Assembly (NCBI GenBank): GCA_964609495.1 | Contig: CAZSTA010000054.1 | Coordinates: forward strand, 1-19,490 | DNA length: 19,490 bases | Direction of reading: 5' to 3' | Source of the DNA: CAZSTA01 sp964609495 [NCBI: uncultured bacterium] | GTDB taxonomy: Bacteria; CAZSTA01 | Shown here: positions 15,875 to 19,490 of the stretch, in pieces | Position numbering within the stretch: position 1 is the first letter of the stretch | Layout of the letters: every line of letters starts with the position of its first letter | Program-made: the position numbers and the translations under genes | The notes under the pieces: model-generated | Told to the model about the DNA's origin: nothing | The model's input: only the letters and a program-made list of their open reading frames with translations | Databases searched by the model: none

Positions 15875-17053
15875 CTATCTTCTCAATAGAGTGATCAATA
15901 GAAAAGATGATAATAATGCCATTATCGCTCCATAGGAGAAAGCAGCCACCGGACTGATCGCTTGCCATAATATACCTGTGATCAGGCTAGCAGGGAATAC
16001 CGCGATCCCTGTCAGAGTATGAAACATCCCTAAACCTGTAGCCCGAATGCTGGAGGGGAGAAGATCGGAGGCGAAAGCTCGTAATACCCCTTGTGTTAAG
16101 CCATGATACAGTCCATAGATGGAGAATAGTATCCACATATGGATCGCTTTGGTGGAAAAGGCGAAACCTAAATATACCAAGCCAAATACGATTAGCCCAG
16201 CAACTATAACCTTTCTTCTTCCAATTCTGTCGGAGATGATCCCCGCAGGAGTTGAGGCTATGGAATAGACGATATTGAAGAGTAGATACACTATAGGGAT
16301 CATACCTGCCCTTATTCCTAAATTCTCCGCTCTCAGGATAATAAAAGCATCACTAGAATTTCCCAGGGTGAAGAAAGTAATGATGAAGAGAAATATCTTG
16401 AAATCCCGGTCGAATATCTTTAGATCGAAGATCGGTAAGGTTCTCTCCTCCCCTTCCTTCTTTCTCTCTCGAACAAAGAAGATTATGACTAATACCGCGA
16501 GGAGGGCGGGAATAAAGGAGAGCAAAAATATCTTTCGATAATCACCTAAAAACACGGGGAGAAAGATAAAAGCTAGGAATGGACCAAGTGCTGCTCCTAA
16601 GGTATCCATACTTCGATGAAAGCCGAAGGCTTTGCCCCTCTCTCCTTCCGCGGCTGAATCGGCTATTATCGCATCTCTCGGAGCTGTTCTGATTCCCTTC
16701 CCCACCCTATCAACGAAGCGAACCGCTAATACGTGGGGCCAACTGGTCGCTAGGGCTAGGAATGGTTTGCCGATAGTGGAGAGACCATAGCCACTGAATA
16801 CTAATGCCTTTCTCTTGTTGATCCTATCCGAGAGCCAACCAGAGAATACCTTGAGCAAGCTGGCGGTGCTCTCCGCGATTCCCTCGATCAGACCGATTAC
16901 GGCTTTATTCACCCCCAACACATTCGCCAGAAATAGGGGAATTAGCGGATATATCATCTCACTACTGGCATCGGTGAGAAAGCTCACTGCCCCTAGATAG
17001 AAGACGTTTCTATTTAAGCCTAATATCTTCCTCTCCTTCTTTTCTATCTTCAT
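15875..17053 (-). CDS. MFS transporter linked to a ChrB-like regulator
   Basis: A 392-residue inner-membrane protein with about 12 helices in two halves. The MFS motif A appears in both: SGWLSDRINKRK (71-82) and a second GIISDRIGRRK in the C-terminal half. A conserved loop, DRVGKGIRTAPRDAIIADS (115-133), marks the group of MFS proteins often annotated beside ChrB-domain proteins. It starts at ATG 17053 after AAGGAGG at 8 bases, 21 bases behind the ChrB-like gene, so both share the operator-controlled promoter. Likely efflux of an anion, metal-oxyanion or toxic compound. Substrate not determinable from the sequence. Confidence 0.9.
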   Translation of the reverse strand: MKIEKKERKILGLNRNVFYLGAVSFLTDASSEMIYPLIPLFLANVLGVNKAVIGLIEGIAESTASLLKVFSGWLSDRINKRKALVFSGYGLSTIGKPFLALATSWPHVLAVRFVDRVGKGIRTAPRDAIIADSAAEGERGKAFGFHRSMDTLGAALGPFLAFIFLPVFLGDYRKIFLLSFIPALLAVLVIIFFVRERKKEGEERTLPIFDLKIFDRDFKIFLFIITFFTLGNSSDAFIILRAENLGIRAGMIPIVYLLFNIVYSIASTPAGIISDRIGRRKVIVAGLIVFGLVYLGFAFSTKAIHMWILFSIYGLYHGLTQGVLRAFASDLLPSSIRATGLGMFHTLTGIAVFPASLITGILWQAISPVAAFSYGAIMALLSSFLLITLLRR

Positions 17054-17074
17054 TTCATCGACCTCCTTAAAGTT

Positions 17075-17629
17075 CTAAACTTCCTTATCCTCTCCTATAA
17101 GTTCATAAACTTTATTGGCGAAATCATTAAGAAGCGCTTCACAATGAGTTATATTCGCTCTAGCTTCATCTTGCAGATCAGCCCCAAACCAGTCCCTAGC
17201 TTTTATCCTCTCAAACCAATTCTTCAACTTCTCCAGTTCCTGCTCCTCTTCCTCGACCTCCTCCGAGGTGAAGTTCTCTATTTTGGTCTCTTTCTCTATC
17301 TCCGCGAAAAATTTCTTACATTGATCTATAAGCTCCTTATACTCCTTATCTCTAGTATCCTTGAATTTCCCTATCAGCTCTTCCTCCTGTTCTGAAGAGA
17401 AAGACGTAGCCTCAAGAAGAGTTGATTCACCACCTAAATCCTTGATCTCCTCATCTAACTTCTTGAACTCATCCTTTAGTTTCTGGAGTTCGGGGATGAT
17501 ACAGACAGAATTTCTTATATATATCGCTCCTATTCTCTTTATCTTCCTCCAAACATAGACTCTATTCCTGGTAGGCTCAGGAGGAATCTTATAGATAAGT
17601 AACAACCAGCTTCGTCCTCTCTCGCTCAT
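17075..17629 (-). CDS. ChrB N-terminal-domain (PaaX-like) protein, probable regulator
   Basis: A 184-residue protein matching the ChrB N-terminal domain. It opens SWLLLIYKIPPEPTRNRVYVWRKI, then KRIGAIYIRNSVCIIP and a strand with GGESTLLEA, as in chromate-resistance ChrB proteins. The rest is charged and coiled-coil-prone (about 90-180), and the C-terminal ChrB domain of full-length proteins (about 300 residues) is absent. ChrB acts as a chromate-responsive transcription factor in characterised bacteria. Here it probably represses its own promoter, which carries two palindromes, and the downstream MFS gene. The ATG at 17629 follows a G-run with GGGGGAG. The effector may not be chromate. Confidence 0.82.
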   Translation of the reverse strand: MSERGRSWLLLIYKIPPEPTRNRVYVWRKIKRIGAIYIRNSVCIIPELQKLKDEFKKLDEEIKDLGGESTLLEATSFSSEQEEELIGKFKDTRDKEYKELIDQCKKFFAEIEKETKIENFTSEEVEEEEQELEKLKNWFERIKARDWFGADLQDEARANITHCEALLNDFANKVYELIGEDKEV

Positions 17630-17649
17630 AATAGCTCCCCCCCCATTAT

Positions 17650-17682
17650 TGTAACAATAGTTACATTGTAATATATGTTACA
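17650..17682. promoter_or_regulatory. Tandem 16-bp palindromic operators (TGTAA-N6-TTACA)
   Basis: Two palindromes, TGTAACAATAGTTACA (17650-17665) and TGTAATATATGTTACA (17667-17682), are separated by one base, so centres are 17 bases apart. The second extends to an 18-bp form with one extra T/A pair. They cover the spacer, the -10 and the start region of the promoter. This is typical of repression by a dimer binding in tandem, most simply the ChrB-like protein encoded downstream. Confidence 0.75.
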
Positions 17683-17693
17683 AATACTGTCAA
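17665..17693 (-). promoter_or_regulatory. Promoter of the ChrB-like/MFS operon
   Basis: On the minus strand, perfect TTGACA (17688-17693), a 17-base spacer and TACAAT (17665-17670) stand about 36 bases before the start codon. This is the strongest promoter match in the window, and it is overlaid by the tandem palindromes. Confidence 0.8.
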
Positions 17694-17712
17694 TAGGTAT
17701 AGGATAAAAATA

Positions 17713-17744
17713 ATAGGCGTCGAATCACAGAATCCGACGCCTAT
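17713..17744 (-). terminator. Rho-independent terminator
   Basis: A 10-bp stem built on TAGGCGTCG/CGACGCCTA with a 12-base loop is followed on the minus strand by ATTATTTTTAT. It separates the isomerase gene upstream from the ChrB-like promoter immediately downstream. Confidence 0.72.
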
Positions 17745-17783
17745 AAATAACAAATCTCAAGTGTCGCATAAAAAATAAGGTGG

Positions 17784-17809
17784 AAAAGAGAAAGGAATTC
17801 TTCTCTTTT
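17784..17809 (-). terminator. Second hairpin after the isomerase gene
   Basis: AAAAGAGAA and TTCTCTTTT form a 9-bp, AT-rich stem over an eight-base loop, 26 bases past the isomerase stop. On the minus strand a TTATTTTTTAT stretch follows about seven bases later. It is weaker than the hairpin at 17713-17744 and may act with it. Confidence 0.4.
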
Positions 17810-17835
17810 GGAATTGAGATGCTAGGGAACTCGGT

Positions 17836-19311
17836 CTATTTTTTATCCTGTTCTACAACCTCAAACCCAATTAGAGCGGCTAGGTTTTTAATTTTATCTC
17901 TAAACTCCCCGTAGAAACAGCACTGATGGTTACCAAATGTTCTATAATCATAATTGTCATAGATTAATTTTGCATTGGTTCTGGCAAGTAATTTTGTGCA
18001 ACAACAAGACTCAAAGAAATCCCTATAAATGGATTCACCAGGGACAAGTTCACCGGTCCAAACTGATATCTTTTTCTCAAGAACATTTACTTTAATTACT
18101 GTAACAGACCCTTCTTGTGGTAGGTCCACATATACTTGAGGTCGTCGTTGTGGTTCTCCCCCTATGCTATAAGGAGCCCTATAATCATCACCATAGGGGT
18201 TAATCGGGGCATTACAATGACAAACTTGGGCTACATTATTAAAGGGGTCTATTGTGGAATCACCGTGAAGTCCTGGTTTACCACTAATATACTCTCCTAA
18301 TACTTGAGTGACCAGACCTTCCATATCTGATTGACAACACGCGGCTATATTATGTAACCTAAATTCCATGAGAGGTATAGAGCCACTAATAAGATATTCC
18401 TCTCCAATAGAATTTGCGAAGGTTTTGCACGAAGACCAGGTCGTGGCATCCATGGTTATGGCATTACATCCATACTCTTTTACGAGTTTATCTGCAGCTA
18501 AATACAACTTGGCTGCTTTCGTTACCTCTTCTTCAGTTACACCCCCTACATTTCTCGTGTTTTTGATAGATCTGGTTGATCTTTGCTCCCTCATCCATCT
18601 TTTGGCAATTTCTCCCGCTTTCTCTTCGTCAATTTTGCCGTACTCTTTAAACAAATCTCTATAATCTACTATAACAGCACGCATACCCAAGAGTTCTTTT
18701 AATCTCTGAAGGTAAATTTCCTGATTGAGCCTCCACCAATGTTCATGAGGTTCTGACCCAAATCCTATCACTTGAACATCCATTATCTTTGCACTTTTCA
18801 TCTTTCTTATAACGTTGAATAATTCAACTTTTTCCACCAAATCATTGAATCTTGCCGCAGATACAGATTCGGAAAGATCGAAAGTGCTGTGAGTAGCAGT
18901 GATAAATTTCGTTCCATATCTTTTCCCCAGAGCTACAGCATTTTTGAAGCCAATTTGCAGAGAGGGAAAAGAATTATAATCCACAAATATTGTGGGTAAT
19001 CCAGTTAAGAAGAACCTTTTATCACATTGAGCAGGGAACATAATTATTCCATCTAAGTCTTTCTTATTCTCCTCTATATACTTAAGAATCTCTCTATTCT
19101 TCGCATCATTCGCATAAGCATTGGGATCTCTTTGAATATTATAGTCTAGCGCATCTTTCCCACCATAGTCTAACCTCTCCTTTAAGACAAATTCAACGTT
19201 GCACCTCCTTTCTAATTCATTCAATAGTTCACTTACAAACTTCTCGGGAATAGAAAAAATTGCACATACCTTTGCTTTTCCATTCATTTCTCCAGCTTTT
19301 TGAACAGCCAT
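17836..19311 (-). CDS. L-fucose/L-arabinose isomerase family protein
   Basis: A 491-residue protein resembling the FucI/AraA isomerase family, which interconverts aldoses and ketoses using a divalent metal. An N-terminal substrate-domain region includes the DGIIMFPAQ and PTIFVDYNSF strands. The C-terminal part shows CQSDMEGLVTQVLG (D329), VCHCNAPINPYG and GNHQCCFYGE (H462), positions where the family carries metal or substrate residues. Cysteine is unusually frequent around these motifs (CC at 325-326, CHC at 364-366, CCC at 436-438, CC at 464-465). The ATG at 19311 follows AAGGAGG at 7 bases. It stands alone between a dispersed repeat and a terminator. The family is likely; true isomerase activity is uncertain. 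Confidence 0.78.
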   Translation of the reverse strand: MAVQKAGEMNGKAKVCAIFSIPEKFVSELLNELERRCNVEFVLKERLDYGGKDALDYNIQRDPNAYANDAKNREILKYIEENKKDLDGIIMFPAQCDKRFFLTGLPTIFVDYNSFPSLQIGFKNAVALGKRYGTKFITATHSTFDLSESVSAARFNDLVEKVELFNVIRKMKSAKIMDVQVIGFGSEPHEHWWRLNQEIYLQRLKELLGMRAVIVDYRDLFKEYGKIDEEKAGEIAKRWMREQRSTRSIKNTRNVGGVTEEEVTKAAKLYLAADKLVKEYGCNAITMDATTWSSCKTFANSIGEEYLISGSIPLMEFRLHNIAACCQSDMEGLVTQVLGEYISGKPGLHGDSTIDPFNNVAQVCHCNAPINPYGDDYRAPYSIGGEPQRRPQVYVDLPQEGSVTVIKVNVLEKKISVWTGELVPGESIYRDFFESCCCTKLLARTNAKLIYDNYDYRTFGNHQCCFYGEFRDKIKNLAALIGFEVVEQDKK

Positions 19312-19391
19312 GATATTACCTCCTTGAAAATTATTTCGCTCATATTCGCATAAGGTGCGCTAGACTGATCTAATATGAATGAAGGGGGTAA

Positions 19392-19434
19392 TTTCCCCCC
19401 TCACCCTATCCCTCTCCCCTCGTGGGAGAGGGAA
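19392..19434 (-). repeat. REP-like palindromic repeat, copy 2 (inverted relative to copy 1)
   Basis: The same CCCTCTCCC/GGGAGAGGG stem with CTCGT loop as at 23-66, but the CCCCCCTCACCCTAT tail lies on the left, so it is in the opposite orientation. It lies about 80 bases upstream of the isomerase start codon. Confidence 0.8.
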
Positions 19435-19460
19435 TATCCAGATAGGACTGCTCTTCTTAT

Positions 19461-19490
19461 TCCCCTCCCTCGATGGGAGGGGTTAGGGGA
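19461..19490 (+). repeat. REP-like repeat, copy 3, diverged and cut by the window end
   Basis: CCCCTCCC and GGGAGGGG pair over a TCGAT loop and lead into TTAGGGGA, a variant of the copy 1 tail. It points opposite to copy 2, with 26 bases between them, so the two form an inverted pair. Confidence 0.7.

Noticed and set aside
19335-19377. CATATT/AATATG inverted arms upstream of the isomerase gene as an operator
   Set aside because: The arms are only six bases, 30 bases apart and AT-rich, so chance is a fair explanation, and no clear promoter hexamers could be placed around them.
19392-19490. Possible CRISPR array from the repeated C/G-rich units
   Set aside because: There are only two units here, in opposite orientation and of unequal sequence, with no regular spacers and no cas genes.

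Overview
The window looks like chromosomal DNA of an uncultured bacterium. Nearly every gene has a strong Shine-Dalgarno sequence (AGGAGG-type) at good spacing, and three promoters with sigma70-like -35/-10 hexamers and 17-base spacers can be read, so it is bacterial rather than archaeal. Codon use is rich in AGA/AGG and ATA with moderate GC. The mix of sugar-isomerase TIM barrels, Gfo/Idh oxidoreductases, a GH172/DUF2961 protein and a lamin-tail protein recalls polysaccharide-degrading candidate-phylum genomes such as Poribacteria-like lineages. That placement is only an impression. No tRNA, rRNA, CRISPR array or transposase was found.

Layout. (1) 123-7513, minus strand: a tightly packed carbohydrate-catabolism cluster with ATGA/TAATG overlaps or gaps under 60 bases. 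It encodes an aldo-keto-reductase-like protein, a Gfo/Idh/MocA dehydrogenase, a mannonate-dehydratase-like TIM barrel, a SIS-domain sugar-phosphate isomerase, an EamA transporter, an IolB-type isomerase and two xylose-isomerase-like TIM barrels. It probably processes an inositol- or uronate-like sugar. (2) 7543-10398, minus: a secreted lamin-tail protein, the class I fumarase alpha subunit, a previously uncalled 31-codon ORF coupled at both ends by ATGA overlaps, and an M16 zinc peptidase. (3) 10500-11552, minus: a GH172 protein followed by a hairpin terminator.

(4) 11702-15686: the most unusual part. A membrane protein whose cytoplasmic end is a Cys-Ala tail (10 Cys in 21 residues) is transcribed divergently from a radical SAM/SPASM enzyme with a PqqD-like recognition domain. 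The two promoters overlap so closely that their -10 boxes nearly touch. Small zinc-ribbon proteins flank the pair on both sides. I propose that the tail is a substrate of the radical SAM enzyme.

(5) 15875-17629, minus: a ChrB_N-like regulator and an MFS transporter behind a near-consensus promoter overlaid by two tandem 16-bp palindromes, which suggests an autoregulated efflux or resistance operon. (6) 17836-19311, minus: an L-fucose/L-arabinose isomerase-family protein. Both window ends carry copies of a C/G-rich palindromic dispersed repeat in opposite orientations.
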